Part shown: in pieces, positions 35,481 through 45,151 of the stretch
Layout: the number at the start of each line of letters is the position of its first letter
Numbering within the stretch: position 1 is the stretch's first letter
NCBI GenBank assembly: GCA_964618455.1
Contig: CAZUAQ010000017.1
Location: forward strand, 47,812-111,811
Direction of reading: 5' to 3'
Origin: CAZUAQ01 sp964618455
GTDB taxonomy: Bacteria; Planctomycetota; Phycisphaerae; UBA1845; PWPN01
Length of the DNA stretch: 64,000 nucleotides
Program-made: the position numbers and the translations under genes
Notes under the pieces: generated by a model
Told to the model about the DNA's origin: nothing
The model's database searches: none
What the model saw: only the letters and a program-made list of their open reading frames with translations

Positions 35481-35996
35481 TCATGCCGCGCTGAGGGCGG
35501 TACGCTGCGTCGGTTTCAGCCCCGTCCAGCGATGAATACGGATGAGGGGCCAGTGCAGCACAGGGGTGAACATCGCCGTGTAAAGCGATACACCGAATAT
35601 CGTTTCCGACCAGAACGGGACGGACAGGTCTCCCCCCCGATATGTATCGTAGGCGGTCACGCCCACGCGCACGATCATGCAGAACACGAAGGTCACGACG
35701 ATTTGAGCCATCCAGTGATCGCGAAAGAGAATCTGCCGCACGCGAACGATCGCCCAGGCCGCGGCTCCGAACGCAAAGGCATGAAGCCCCACGCGCCCGT
35801 GTGACTGAAGATCCACCAGAAGACCCAGGACCCAACCGGCGAGCGCGGCATCGGGCCATGGACCCCAGAGGGCGTAGTGGACCGCCAGGATAAACAACAG
35901 ATCCGGACGAGCCCCGGCGACCTCCAGTTGCGGGACGAGCGTGCCCTGAACGAGAAGTGTCAACAATGCCAGAATGAAAAAGGCCGGGAGTTTCAT
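35481..35996 (-). CDS. mreD: Rod shape-determining protein MreD
   Basis: 171 residues from ATG 35996 (an in-frame start at 36035 would add 13 residues). Five or six membrane helices with the MreD pattern: ARPDLLFILAVHYALW, GWVLGLLVDLQSHGRVGLHAF. MreD is an inner-membrane part of the elongasome. It lies 73 bases before mrdA, as usual, but mreC and mreB, which normally precede it, are replaced by a HEAT lipoprotein gene and lnt. Confidence 0.85.
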   Translation of the reverse strand: MKLPAFFILALLTLLVQGTLVPQLEVAGARPDLLFILAVHYALWGPWPDAALAGWVLGLLVDLQSHGRVGLHAFAFGAAAWAIVRVRQILFRDHWMAQIVVTFVFCMIVRVGVTAYDTYRGGDLSVPFWSETIFGVSLYTAMFTPVLHWPLIRIHRWTGLKPTQRTALSAA

Positions 35997-36065
35997 CGCG
36001 TTCTCGAGTGGCGGTCCCGGTACGATCCAGGGCACGCGGTTTGATGGATGCTTCGGCGAGTCGCG

Positions 36066-37157
36066 CTAGCCTACGGGCCCCGTCCCTGAAATGGGTTCCA
36101 ACGCCGGGGGGATGGCGACCCCCTGGGCCTGGTAGATCTTCAGAATCGCAACCGCCGCCGCCAATTGTATTTCCGGATCCTTCGCCTCGGCCAATTGCCG
36201 TGCGAGGGGCTCTTGAGCTTCGATTTGCCCGATCTCGCCCAATGCCATGATGGCCATGACGCGTACCCGGCGCACCTGATTCTCGGGAGGATCGTCCGGG
36301 AGATCGCGGACCGGGTCGTTCCACCTCAGGGAGTTGAGAGCAATGTCATAGCCGTTGGGGTAGCCGTGCATGCCCAGCGAGCGAGCTGCGGCGAGCTGGG
36401 CTTCACGATACGGCGAAGTCTCCAGGCATCTTCGAAGCACGGGCAACACCGAGGGGTCCTTGACCTGTCCCAGGGTGAGCACCGCGAAGGGCTGGCGAAA
36501 ACCCATGCCGCCATACGCGTCGTGCACGAATCGCGATATGGAATCGGGGTCTCCGAGCAGGGCCATGGATTCCCGAGCCTGCAGCCGGACCCCATCGTCG
36601 TCATCCTCGATCGAGGCCCGCGTGAGCAGCGGAATCACCGCCTTGTTGCCGAGTCTCCCCAGCGCCAGGGCGGCGTTGCGGCGGACCTCCGGGCGCTGCG
36701 CCTTCAGTAATGCGTCACGCCACTGCCGTCGATAATCGGGATGCCCGATCCGTTCGAGCGCGAAATACGCAGCGACGCGGACACTGCGATCTTCGTCCTG
36801 CGTTCGCTTGCGGAGCGCGTTGACGGCGTCCTTGTCACGAAGATCCCCCAGCGCCATGCAGGCGGCGAAACGGACGCCCGGTACGGGATCGTCCAGCCGC
36901 TCGCGAATCAGCGGAGACGCATCCTCCAGCACCTCGGCGCCGCCTTCGATCGCCTGGGCGCGGATGGCGGGGTTGGCCTCGAACGTGAAGCCCGCTTCCA
37001 GCGTGCGCCGGGCCTCGGATCCGAGAATACGCATGGTCGGTGTCGCCGACGGCGCGCATCCGGATGCCCCTGCGAGACATGCCAGGACGACCGCCCAGCG
37101 GAAACGTTGCCCGTATCCACTCCAAGCTCTCTGAAGCCGATGCGTGGTTTCGTTCAC
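36066..37157 (-). CDS. HEAT-repeat lipoprotein
   Basis: 363 residues. After a polar N-terminus a membrane stretch ends in the lipobox LAGASGC (C34). The rest is a solenoid of HEAT repeats (GVRFAACMALGDLRDKDAVNAL, SVRVAAYFALERIGHPDYRR, EVRRNAALALGRLGNKAVIPLL, RRVRVMAIMALGEIG). The start overlaps the lnt stop by four bases, so the two are coupled. Being a lipoprotein it is itself a substrate of Lnt. A scaffold role in wall growth is suggested only by its place between lnt and mreD. Confidence 0.85.
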   Translation of the reverse strand: MNETTHRLQRAWSGYGQRFRWAVVLACLAGASGCAPSATPTMRILGSEARRTLEAGFTFEANPAIRAQAIEGGAEVLEDASPLIRERLDDPVPGVRFAACMALGDLRDKDAVNALRKRTQDEDRSVRVAAYFALERIGHPDYRRQWRDALLKAQRPEVRRNAALALGRLGNKAVIPLLTRASIEDDDDGVRLQARESMALLGDPDSISRFVHDAYGGMGFRQPFAVLTLGQVKDPSVLPVLRRCLETSPYREAQLAAARSLGMHGYPNGYDIALNSLRWNDPVRDLPDDPPENQVRRVRVMAIMALGEIGQIEAQEPLARQLAEAKDPEIQLAAAVAILKIYQAQGVAIPPALEPISGTGPVG

Positions 37158-39058
37158 GACGCCGCCTCCCTTCGATCTCGCTTTCGCTCTCGACGTGTGC
37201 GAAGGCGGTCAAGCCAGGCCGCCGCCATCGCCATGCACGTCCCCAGCAGACACCCGTAACCCAGCACGTCGCCGATTCGACTGTACAGCGTGACGCGATC
37301 GTCGACGTTGACCCGGGCGACGCGATATCCGTCACCGCCGGGTCGCAGCTTGCGGTCGGACTCACCGACCAGATCGCGCCATCGGCCGTTCGAATCGATA
37401 AAGCCGCTGATCCCGGTATTGACCGCCCGGGCGATGCCGACCCGGTTCTCCACGGCGCGAAACGCACACGACACGAGGTGCTGTGACTGCTGCGTGGTGC
37501 GCCCGAACCATCCATCGTTGCTGATGTTCAGCATGAAGTCCACACGCTTGGTGCCGTTCTCATCGAGTACGAATCCGCGAAATGTCTGGGGCATGACATC
37601 CTCGTAACAGATGGTCACACCGAACCGCGCGGGGTCCGCCGAAGCGGCATCATCCGCCGGTTGCATCGCGAACGTCTCGAACGCCTGACCGTGGGACATG
37701 GAGTATTCGTAGCCATCCCTTCCCCACGGGGTCACGCTGTTCAACCATTGATAGAGCCAGTGAAAGCCTTCCGTGTAACGAAAGGGAACGTACTCCCCGA
37801 AAATGACCAGATGCACCTTGTCGTAACGCGCGGCGTCGCGACCGTCCGGGTAGAACACGTAAGCCGAGTTGTACTTGTACTCGTCCGGATACTCGCCATC
37901 CTTCTGGGGTGTGAGCGAGATGCTCCCGACCACGAGATGCGTGTTGTGGGTGCGGGCGTATTCCTCGAATGCGCCATACTGCGTTCGGCCCACCCGCGCG
38001 GCGCCGAGGTACCACCCCACGCGATCCTTGGAGATCCCTTTTCGCTTCCCGGGATCCTCAGCCAGCGCATGAAGATCCCGGTTCAGGTAGATGAACTGCC
38101 ACGGTGTTTCGGGAAGAACCACGAGGTCCGGCTCCTCCGCCGCCGCCAAGGCCATCTGCTCGTAGTAGAACGCCTGCTTCTCATTCCACTTGGGCGCGTT
38201 CGGGTCCGGCTCGGCACTGAGGGGATAATCCCCTTGGAGCACCGCCACTCTCGGACCGGGCGTGCCGCCACCCTGGTTCAATCGATACAAGCCGTAACCC
38301 AGAGTGAAGCCGATGAGACCCAGCCCCACGAACGTTTGCCGGTGCCGCTTCATGAAGGGAGTGGACGCCCCATCGGTTCGGACGTTCCGCCGAATGCGTT
38401 CCCGCAGCTCGTGGGTCACCATGCCGTTGATCATCGCCACCATGAACGATACGCCGAACGCGCCGAACAGGTCGGCGATCTGAATCATGGGCAGCAAGGC
38501 GATCTGCGTGTGCCCCAGCAGGAACCAGGGGAACCCCAGCGCGCCGATGGAACGGAACATCTCGAGCCCGACGATGCAGAGCGGAGCGGCCCAGATCGGG
38601 CTCCACCCGCGAACACGCACGAGATACCGAATCGGCCACGCCATGAGGATGAAGTGCGTCCCGAGATAAAGCGAACCGGCGATGTAGCCCTCGACGGTGG
38701 TGACAGACATCCAGCGCATATGCGTGAGGAAGTAGGCAGCGCCGAGCAGGTAGCAGAAGAGGTAGGTCCACACCGGCCTTGGCGAGAGGCAGACGGCGAG
38801 CAGCCAGGGAACAAAGGCGACCCAGGCAGCCGGCGCGGCGGCAGTCGGCGCGAACATCGGCAGTGAAACCAGCCAGGTCAGCAGACAGAGCAATCCGATC
38901 CACCACGGGCTTCGCAACTCCTCCGGTGGAGTCTCCGCCTCCGGGGCGCGTGGCGCGGGGGATCCAGAAGGTTCCCGGGATGATGACTTCGCCCTGCGTT
39001 TGGCCACGTGCGGTATCCGATCCTGCCGGCGACTCCGGGCATGCTTCACCGGCGCCAT
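37154..39058 (-). CDS. lnt: Apolipoprotein N-acyltransferase
   Basis: 634 residues, longer than the usual 500-550 because of a charged N-terminal tail of about 50 residues. Eight or so membrane helices are followed by a nitrilase-like domain carrying the Lnt triad: E317 (VLPETPW), K414 (YDKVHLVIFGEYVPFR) and C484 (GVTICYEDVMP). It adds the third acyl chain to lipoproteins at the outer face of the inner membrane. It heads a same-strand run with the HEAT lipoprotein, mreD, mrdA and mrdB. Confidence 0.92.
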   Translation of the reverse strand: MAPVKHARSRRQDRIPHVAKRRAKSSSREPSGSPAPRAPEAETPPEELRSPWWIGLLCLLTWLVSLPMFAPTAAAPAAWVAFVPWLLAVCLSPRPVWTYLFCYLLGAAYFLTHMRWMSVTTVEGYIAGSLYLGTHFILMAWPIRYLVRVRGWSPIWAAPLCIVGLEMFRSIGALGFPWFLLGHTQIALLPMIQIADLFGAFGVSFMVAMINGMVTHELRERIRRNVRTDGASTPFMKRHRQTFVGLGLIGFTLGYGLYRLNQGGGTPGPRVAVLQGDYPLSAEPDPNAPKWNEKQAFYYEQMALAAAEEPDLVVLPETPWQFIYLNRDLHALAEDPGKRKGISKDRVGWYLGAARVGRTQYGAFEEYARTHNTHLVVGSISLTPQKDGEYPDEYKYNSAYVFYPDGRDAARYDKVHLVIFGEYVPFRYTEGFHWLYQWLNSVTPWGRDGYEYSMSHGQAFETFAMQPADDAASADPARFGVTICYEDVMPQTFRGFVLDENGTKRVDFMLNISNDGWFGRTTQQSQHLVSCAFRAVENRVGIARAVNTGISGFIDSNGRWRDLVGESDRKLRPGGDGYRVARVNVDDRVTLYSRIGDVLGYGCLLGTCMAMAAAWLDRLRTRRERKRDRREAAS

Positions 39059-39295
39059 CCGAATGCATGGACATCATGACAAGAAGGCTCGAAGCACGTA
39101 CTACGAGCACGGAACGCCACCAGATCGCGCGAATGTTGCTTCGGGGTAGGTTGCGCCGTGGGCACGCTTCGCTTCGCCTGGCGATTCGTGAGCAATTCTG
39201 GGCGATGCGGGGATTGTCGTCAAACCGGGATCGATCGAGCGCTTAGCCATCAACCGTGCAACGTCATGACTTTCATGCATCGGGGTCCGGACGCT

Positions 39296-40285
39296 TCAGG
39301 TCGTCGCATAACCCTCGGGATGCGTCCGGTGCCAGTTCCATGCCGAGGCGATCACCTTGTCGATGTCGGTCCACTCCGCCTGCCAGCCGAGTTCCGCGCG
39401 GATCCGCTCGGGAGAAGCGACGAGACTCGGCGGATCACCCGCGCGGCGCGGGCTCTCTTCGGCGGGGATGGAGTGACCGGTCACCCGTCGTGCCGCTTTG
39501 ATGATCTCACGGACGCTGTGCCCTCGCCCGGTGGCGAGGTTGTAAGCGCGGAAGGTGCCGGGTTCGATCGCCTCGATCGCAACGCGATGGGCCGACGCCA
39601 GGTCCTCCACATGGATGTAATCCCGCACGCAGCTTCCGTCAGGGGTTTCGTAATCCGTGCCGAAGATGGAGATCTTCTCCCGCTGGCCCAGGGCTACCTG
39701 CAACGTGATCGGGATCAGGTGGGTTTCGGGATCATGATCTTCCCCGATGGACCCGTCGGCGCTCGCACCGCAGGCATTGAAATAGCGCAGGGCCCTCGCC
39801 CCCAGTCCCCAGGCGGAGGCGGAATCCTCCAGCATCCACTCCACACACAGCTTCGAACGGCCATAGGGATTGATGGGCACCTTCGGGGCATCCTCGGAAA
39901 TCGGGGATCGCTCCGGCGTGCCGTAGGTGGCGGCGGTGGAGCTGAAGACCATTCTTGTCACCTCGGCCTCTTTCATGACGTCGAGGAGATTGGTCGTGTG
40001 CACCACGTTGTTCCGGTAGAAGTTCAGCGGCTCGCGAACAGAGATGCCAACCTCCGTCGAGGCCGCGAAGTGCATGACGGCGTCGAATCGCCCCGGTACC
40101 AGAAGTTTCGCCAGCTTGTCCCGTTCGGCCAGGTCACCATCGACGAATTCCGCACGCTGATCGATCGCCTGGCGGTGCCCCATTGCGAGATTGTCATACA
40201 CGACGACATCGTGGCGATGGTCGAGCAGATGACGCACGCAATGACTTCCGACGTAACCCGCTCCACCGGTCACAAAGATGCGCAT
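39296..40285 (-). CDS. galE: UDP-glucose 4-epimerase
   Basis: 329 residues, normal for the family. It interconverts UDP-glucose and UDP-galactose using tightly bound NAD in the cytoplasm. The Rossmann motif is VTGGAGYVGSH at the N-terminus, and the catalytic Ser/Tyr/Lys are seen in FSSTAATYGTPE and NPYGRSKL. GSCVRDYIHVEDLASAH and YNLATGRGHSVREII are GalE signatures. It lies 42 bases after a small gene on the same strand, probably one operon. Supply of galactose for envelope polysaccharide is the likely use. Confidence 0.93.
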   Translation of the reverse strand: MRIFVTGGAGYVGSHCVRHLLDHRHDVVVYDNLAMGHRQAIDQRAEFVDGDLAERDKLAKLLVPGRFDAVMHFAASTEVGISVREPLNFYRNNVVHTTNLLDVMKEAEVTRMVFSSTAATYGTPERSPISEDAPKVPINPYGRSKLCVEWMLEDSASAWGLGARALRYFNACGASADGSIGEDHDPETHLIPITLQVALGQREKISIFGTDYETPDGSCVRDYIHVEDLASAHRVAIEAIEPGTFRAYNLATGRGHSVREIIKAARRVTGHSIPAEESPRRAGDPPSLVASPERIRAELGWQAEWTDIDKVIASAWNWHRTHPEGYATT

Positions 40286-40327
40286 GAGTGTGCTAGCCTC
40301 ACCTGGAAACGCGACGATCCCGTCGGC

Positions 40328-40627
40328 TCAGTCGTCGATCACGTCATTCAGCGCCGAGATGCTGATGACCGTCTGCTTCAACACGAAGACCATCCTGCGG
40401 TTGACCCGGATACCGTCACGCCGCGATTCGGCGATATACTGTTCGCGCGGTGCGTGTCCCTCGCGCACGTCGTGGAGATCCGCCTGCTCGAGCCAGTATC
40501 CGCTCTCCGTGATCTTGAGCAATCGCCCGAGATAGAAGATCGGTCCGGCCGTATCCAGAACGACCTCGTGATCGAGAAAGTCCTCGAGGGATTCGGGCGG
40601 GCCGGTTCTTTCGATCTCTCCGCTCAT
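40328..40627 (-). CDS. Small conserved-looking protein, function unknown
   Basis: 99 residues from ATG 40627 (a TTG five codons upstream is also in frame). The sequence is compact and beta-rich with charged turns (EVVLDTAGPIFYLGRLLKI, GYWLEQADLHDVREGHAPRE, RRDGIRVNRRMVFVLKQTVI). The spacing is reminiscent of a small beta-barrel such as the Sm-like fold, but this is only an impression. It has no Cys, signal peptide or membrane helix. It sits 42 bases before galE and is probably cotranscribed with it. Confidence 0.65.
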   Translation of the reverse strand: MSGEIERTGPPESLEDFLDHEVVLDTAGPIFYLGRLLKITESGYWLEQADLHDVREGHAPREQYIAESRRDGIRVNRRMVFVLKQTVISISALNDVIDD

Positions 40628-40749
40628 CCGGGGAGTACTCAATCACGGGTTGAGCCAACGCATGGTTCTGGCCGATCACTTGCCTGCGGCGTGGAAGCTG
40701 ATCACAATCGCCGCAGTGTAATTGGCACGCATCATGGCGGCAAGGTGAG

Positions 40750-41376
40750 ATGATGAGTGATCTGTTGCTTTTCGCGGGATGTCTGGTCCTGCTACTGGTG
40801 GCCGCGCGTTCGGTCTGGTTGCGCCGGAGGACGCGGCGCAGCCTGCGCGCCCTGGCCTCGCGCCGACGTCTCAATTTCTCCCCCGGCGACCTGATTGGCG
40901 CCTACGAGCGCTATCACCATCTCGATCTGATTAATCGCGGCCACTCGCGGCATGTCTGGAATATTCTTTACGGTACCCTTCCCCACGGCCTGGTCACGCT
41001 TTTCGCCTACACGTTTGAACGGGGTCTGGGCGCGAGACGTTCGAATCACCATCGCTGGGTGGTCGTGCTGGAGACCCCGCGGATGAACCTGCCGTGGACG
41101 GCGTGCCGCAGGGATACGGAACACGACACTGATCTCCTCTGCGGCGGATGGCATGTGCGTGCGGCACACGAAGAGGCACGGGAAATGCTCGAGCGGCTTG
41201 CGTTGGGGGAAGGGGCGGGGTTGAGTGACATGGAGTCGGAATGGGAGATTCAGGGACGCTACGTGGCGTTGGCCTGCCCACTGACTCAGGATGACGCCCA
41301 GCCGGAACGCATGCTGAACGAAGTGGTGCGCGTCGCGGAATATCTTCGATCGGCAGCATCGCCCTCAACGGACTGA
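40750..41376 (+). CDS. Membrane-anchored protein of unknown function
   Basis: 208 residues. One N-terminal membrane helix (LLLFAGCLVLLLVAARSVWL) is followed by Arg-rich residues, so the bulk should stay in the cytoplasm. The soluble part (RRRLNFSPGDLIGAYERY, LVTLFAYTFERGLG, HHRWVVVLETPRMNLPW) resembles planctomycete hypothetical proteins with a beta-rich domain, with no known motif. It is transcribed away from the galE pair. I cannot assign a function. Confidence 0.7.
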   Translation: MMSDLLLFAGCLVLLLVAARSVWLRRRTRRSLRALASRRRLNFSPGDLIGAYERYHHLDLINRGHSRHVWNILYGTLPHGLVTLFAYTFERGLGARRSNHHRWVVVLETPRMNLPWTACRRDTEHDTDLLCGGWHVRAAHEEAREMLERLALGEGAGLSDMESEWEIQGRYVALACPLTQDDAQPERMLNEVVRVAEYLRSAASPSTD

Positions 41377-41727
41377 GAACGCCTGTGAGAAGCGCCCCCA
41401 GAGAATATGACCGTTTCCGATTTCGATGCATCTTGGGTGATGAGCCGCCCTCCCCCCGATAGGTCTCTCCTTCCCTGGGGTACGGACACGGTCCTTGAGC
41501 TTCTCACACACGTGCTGAGGCTGCCGGCGCTCCTGCAAACTCTCGCTCCTGCACTCGTTTTCGGACTGGACGTCTCACCATTCCCGGGGAAGAATCGGGT
41601 GAACCGCTTGCGAAGCGAGTTCCTGTTTTCGCTGCTTTGAGAACGGGATGGGACTTCGCCACGGATCTACGTACAATATGGCACGTAACTGTCGGCCACC
41701 CGACCCGTTTGTTCAGGGGAGTGAAGA
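41377..41727. other. Intergenic region, no gene seen
   Basis: A short open frame (41407-41640) lacks a ribosome site and protein-like composition. No terminator or clear promoter is visible. The only firm element is the ribosome site GGGGAG at 41716-41721 that serves the next gene. Confidence 0.5.
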
Positions 41728-43557
41728 TTGTCATCCAGCAGTGCCGTCATCCCCGTAGATTCTCCCCTCAGCTCGGACTTTCCACGCAGCGGCGTCCTGC
41801 TGTTGCTCCAGCTCCGAACGCGGTGCCTGCGGAATACTCTGAAGCAGACGCTCGCCCGCGAGCCGCTGAAGATTCTGGCGTCGGGCGTTTCCATCTTCAT
41901 CATCTGGGTCGGCCTTTACATCGTGCTCCGCGTCACGCTCGAGCAGATTCGCTCGCAGGTGCTCGAAGCGATCGTGGCGGTGCCGCTGATCTTCACCTTC
42001 TTCTTCCTGGCGTTGATGGGCATGCTCATGTTCTCCAACGCCATTCTCGCCTACGGTGCCCTGTTCCGCCGGCAGGAGAGCCTGTTCCTCATGGCCACGC
42101 CGCTTTCCTTCCGCGACGTGGTGCTGGTGAAGTACCTGGAAAGCCTCTTCCTTTCGAGCTGGTCCCTCTTGCTCATCGGCTTTCCGCTCATGCTGGCGCT
42201 GGCCCACAGCTTTGATGAGGACTGGACCTTCTACCCGCTCTTCATCGCGACATTCCTGATGTTCATCCCCATGCCGGGCGCACTCGGGATGCTGCTGGCG
42301 TGGGGGATCGCCCTCATCGCGCCGAAGAGCCCCCGCCGGAGCATGACCATGCTCGGTGCGGTTGTGGTCCTGGCCGGCGGTTGGTGGGTGTGGGGACTGC
42401 TCGACGCTCCGGTCGGGGACAGCAGATGGCTGACACACCTGTTTGAAACGATCGCCCCGCTGCAGCACGGCCTCTGGCCACACGAATGGGTCGCCAAGGG
42501 CTTGGACCACGCCCTGCAGGGCCGGACGTCCGATTCACTGTTCTACCTGTACGTGACCTTCGCCAACGGGCTTTTCATCAGCTATGTTTCCGTACACCTC
42601 GTCGCGTGGGGTTTTTCCTACGCGTTTGCCCGGGCCCAGGTCAGTTCCGCCCGGAGCGATCGAACGCGCGGGGCCGGCATCGAGCGTCTCGCCGAACGCC
42701 TCGCACGCTATTATCCCTCGGCCGCGCGAGAACGCGCCCAGGCGCGCATCGCGCGAACGCTTCACGTCCTGCGTTATGAGAAAGTCGAGTTCCTGGCGGA
42801 GATTCTCTTCGCCTACCTGCCGCCGCGGTTGCGCCTCCTGGCCAAGAAGGATCTGCGGACCTTCTTCCGGGACCCCCTGCAGTGGTCGCAGATGGTGATC
42901 CTGCTGGGGCTGATGGTGATGTACATCGTCTACGCCCAGAACCAGCTCATGGAGAGCACGAGCGAGCCTCGGCTCCAATTGCTGGTCTCCTTTCTGAACC
43001 TGACCGCCGTATCGCTCATCCTGGCGACCTTCACCAGCCGATTCGTCTTCCCCCTCGTCTCGCTGGAGGGCCAGCAGGCATGGATGCTGGGGCTTCTGCC
43101 CTTGCCGCGAAGCCGCGTCGTCATGGCCAAGTTTCTTTACGCCCTGAGCATCACCCTCGTCGCCGCCCTCGGCGTCACGCTGGTGTCCGTGTATCGCTTG
43201 AGTCTGCCCATGCCCCTGATCATCTCCCATCTCGTCGCCATGACCTCGATCTGCATCGGCCTGTGCGGCGTGAGCATCGGCATGGGGGCTCGCATGCCGG
43301 TCTTTACGGAACGCAACCCCGCCCGGATCGCCGGGGGCTTCGGCGGCACGCTCAGCCTCTTGATCAGCGTCGGTCTGGTCATTTTCGCGCTTACCGGCAT
43401 GGCAATGATGACGTGGGAGGCCTTACGCACCAACTACGGCACCACGATGACCTCGACCATGATCGCCTGGACCGCCGGCGTCGCCCTGCTCAACGTCGTC
43501 GCCACGACCGTCACGCTGACAATGGGTATCCGTCACTTCCAGCGGCTGCAGTTCTGA
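41728..43557 (+). CDS. ABC-2-type transporter permease, large two-block form
   Basis: 609 residues with a TTG start, supported by GGGGAG six bases upstream. It has two blocks of membrane helices: residues about 50-290 (LEAIVAVPLIFTFFFLALMG, FLMFIPMPGALGMLLAWG) and about 390-605 (MVILLGLMVMYIVYAQ, LTAVSLILATFTSRFVFPL). Between them is a cytoplasmic linker (FARAQVSSARSDRTRG). The plan resembles two fused ABC-2 exporter permease halves. No ATPase gene is adjacent, so its partner must be encoded elsewhere. Substrate unknown. Confidence 0.75.
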   Translation: MSSSSAVIPVDSPLSSDFPRSGVLLLLQLRTRCLRNTLKQTLAREPLKILASGVSIFIIWVGLYIVLRVTLEQIRSQVLEAIVAVPLIFTFFFLALMGMLMFSNAILAYGALFRRQESLFLMATPLSFRDVVLVKYLESLFLSSWSLLLIGFPLMLALAHSFDEDWTFYPLFIATFLMFIPMPGALGMLLAWGIALIAPKSPRRSMTMLGAVVVLAGGWWVWGLLDAPVGDSRWLTHLFETIAPLQHGLWPHEWVAKGLDHALQGRTSDSLFYLYVTFANGLFISYVSVHLVAWGFSYAFARAQVSSARSDRTRGAGIERLAERLARYYPSAARERAQARIARTLHVLRYEKVEFLAEILFAYLPPRLRLLAKKDLRTFFRDPLQWSQMVILLGLMVMYIVYAQNQLMESTSEPRLQLLVSFLNLTAVSLILATFTSRFVFPLVSLEGQQAWMLGLLPLPRSRVVMAKFLYALSITLVAALGVTLVSVYRLSLPMPLIISHLVAMTSICIGLCGVSIGMGARMPVFTERNPARIAGGFGGTLSLLISVGLVIFALTGMAMMTWEALRTNYGTTMTSTMIAWTAGVALLNVVATTVTLTMGIRHFQRLQF

Positions 43558-43752
43558 CGTGTGCGGACCACGCATCATCCGATAATCTCGTCACTTCTCC
43601 CCGCAGGTAACACGTTGCAGGAAAACAGGCCGTCGCTCCGTCCGCAAAGATCCGCCTTCCGTTCGAGCAAGCCCCTATTTCAGCAATCCCTGAACTGGCG
43701 CCGTGGATACACTTCAGCGCGCGCTGTACAATGCGATGGAGGCGGAACATTC

Positions 43753-44139
43753 ATGCAACCGAAGTCCCCCATTACGGAATCGCGCACCTCGATCGAGCCG
43801 GCCACGAGACGGATCACCACACCGTTGACGTCCGACGAGAAACGCAAAATCTTCAAGGGCATGGTCGTGGCGGAGCTGGAAGCGGGCTTGCTGCGTTACT
43901 CGAAGCGGCAGGAACTCCTGCGCTACGCGACACACCTGGGCATTCCCGAATTTGAGGCCACGCTGCTCATGGCGGAAGCGCAGTACTACGAAGACGATAT
44001 CGCCCCGGTCTCGTTCGATTCAGTCGCCGGGTTGGAAAATCTCACGCAGCCCGAGAAATGGTCGATTCCGCTTCGGGTGGCGATGGCATTCATCGCCGCG
44101 CTCATCATCGACGCTGCCCTGATCGTCTGGCTGTTCTGA
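43753..44139 (+). CDS. Small tail-anchored-like membrane protein
   Basis: 128 residues from ATG 43753, chosen for the GGAGGCGGA just upstream; a TACAAT (43727-43732) could be its -10. The middle is helical (EKRKIFKGMVVAELEAGLLRY, RYATHLGIPEFEATLLMAEA), resembling a small helical-bundle DNA- or protein-binding module, and one membrane helix closes the protein (RVAMAFIAALIIDAALIVWLF). This topology leaves the N-terminal domain in the cytoplasm. Function unknown. Confidence 0.7.
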   Translation: MQPKSPITESRTSIEPATRRITTPLTSDEKRKIFKGMVVAELEAGLLRYSKRQELLRYATHLGIPEFEATLLMAEAQYYEDDIAPVSFDSVAGLENLTQPEKWSIPLRVAMAFIAALIIDAALIVWLF

Positions 44140-44164
44140 CGCTGCCAGACACCCGGTTGGCCCG

Positions 44165-45058
44165 TCAGAGGCGATGGAGCAGGGCATCCCACAGCAGCGA
44201 TTTCCCGTTAAACAGAATGTGAATCAATATCGGTATTCGTAGCGAGCCGGTGCGCTCGTAGGCATAGCCGAGGATCAAGCCGAGTACGATGAGGGCGGGG
44301 ATGTGGTGCGGCATGTGCATGATCCCGAAAAGCACCGCCCCGAAGAGCACCGCCACGTGCCGGTGGAGCATCGAGCCGGGACGTACAAGCCCGAATCGGC
44401 TCATCCCCGATTGCACAATCCCCCGGAAGAAGACTTCCTCGCCGACCGGCGCGACGATCAATGCGCCGGCGTACGCGAGCACCATCACCCATCGTCCCAG
44501 TTCCGGATTGTCCAGAGCCTGGAATACCCCATGTGTCGGCGGTTCAAAGCCGGGACTCACGACCGACAGAATCCACAATGTCAGCGCCAGGACCCCCCGC
44601 GTCAGTGCCAGACAGACAAACAGCAGCAGAACCGACCAGCCGAGGTCGCGTGCCAACGGTGTTCGCCAGAGGCCGAATTCGCGTAAACCCTTTGGAAAAT
44701 CGAAGCTTGCGGAAACCAGCCCCAGTGCGGCGAGGCTGACCTGCATGGCAAAACCGGCGACCAGACCGATGACGGCATTGCGGGGCTCGTCCGGCCAGGC
44801 GGGCAACGCAGTCCTGGCGATGGCCATGGCGGCGTGCATCGTGCAGGCGGTCACGAAACAGATGGTGAACGCGTGCATGGGCGGAATCCGACCGCGCCGA
44901 ATCGGGCTGCCGATGAGCGGATCGCGCCGCATCCGGCTCTTTGCGTACCAGCGCCACATCCCAACCAGGGCGATCATCACCCCCACAGCGGTAAAGAGGT
45001 TCTCGATCTGAGAGAGAATCCCTTCCATCTCAGATGGCGTCGGCTGGGTGGTGGGCAT
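44165..45058 (-). CDS. CPBP/CAAX-type intramembrane metalloprotease
   Basis: 297 residues with about eight membrane helices. The family's three motifs are present in order: EEVFFRG (the EExxxR box), FGIMHMPHH (second box with His) and HILFN at the C-terminus. Bacterial members cleave or process membrane substrates, or protect against peptides. The substrate cannot be told. It is transcribed divergently from trpC across a 93-base gap and converges on the small membrane protein gene. Confidence 0.88.
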   Translation of the reverse strand: MPTTQPTPSEMEGILSQIENLFTAVGVMIALVGMWRWYAKSRMRRDPLIGSPIRRGRIPPMHAFTICFVTACTMHAAMAIARTALPAWPDEPRNAVIGLVAGFAMQVSLAALGLVSASFDFPKGLREFGLWRTPLARDLGWSVLLLFVCLALTRGVLALTLWILSVVSPGFEPPTHGVFQALDNPELGRWVMVLAYAGALIVAPVGEEVFFRGIVQSGMSRFGLVRPGSMLHRHVAVLFGAVLFGIMHMPHHIPALIVLGLILGYAYERTGSLRIPILIHILFNGKSLLWDALLHRL

Positions 45059-45151
45059 CGAAGTCAGGTCCCCGGAGGGTTACAATACATCGGACCGGAA
45101 AGGTGGCCGATTCGGGTAACTCGTTATTTCTCCTGAAGTTGGGAGCGTAGC

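Noticed and set aside
41407..41640. 77-codon frame between 40.7 and 41.7 kb genes
   Set aside because: No ribosome site, no recognisable fold and no operon context.
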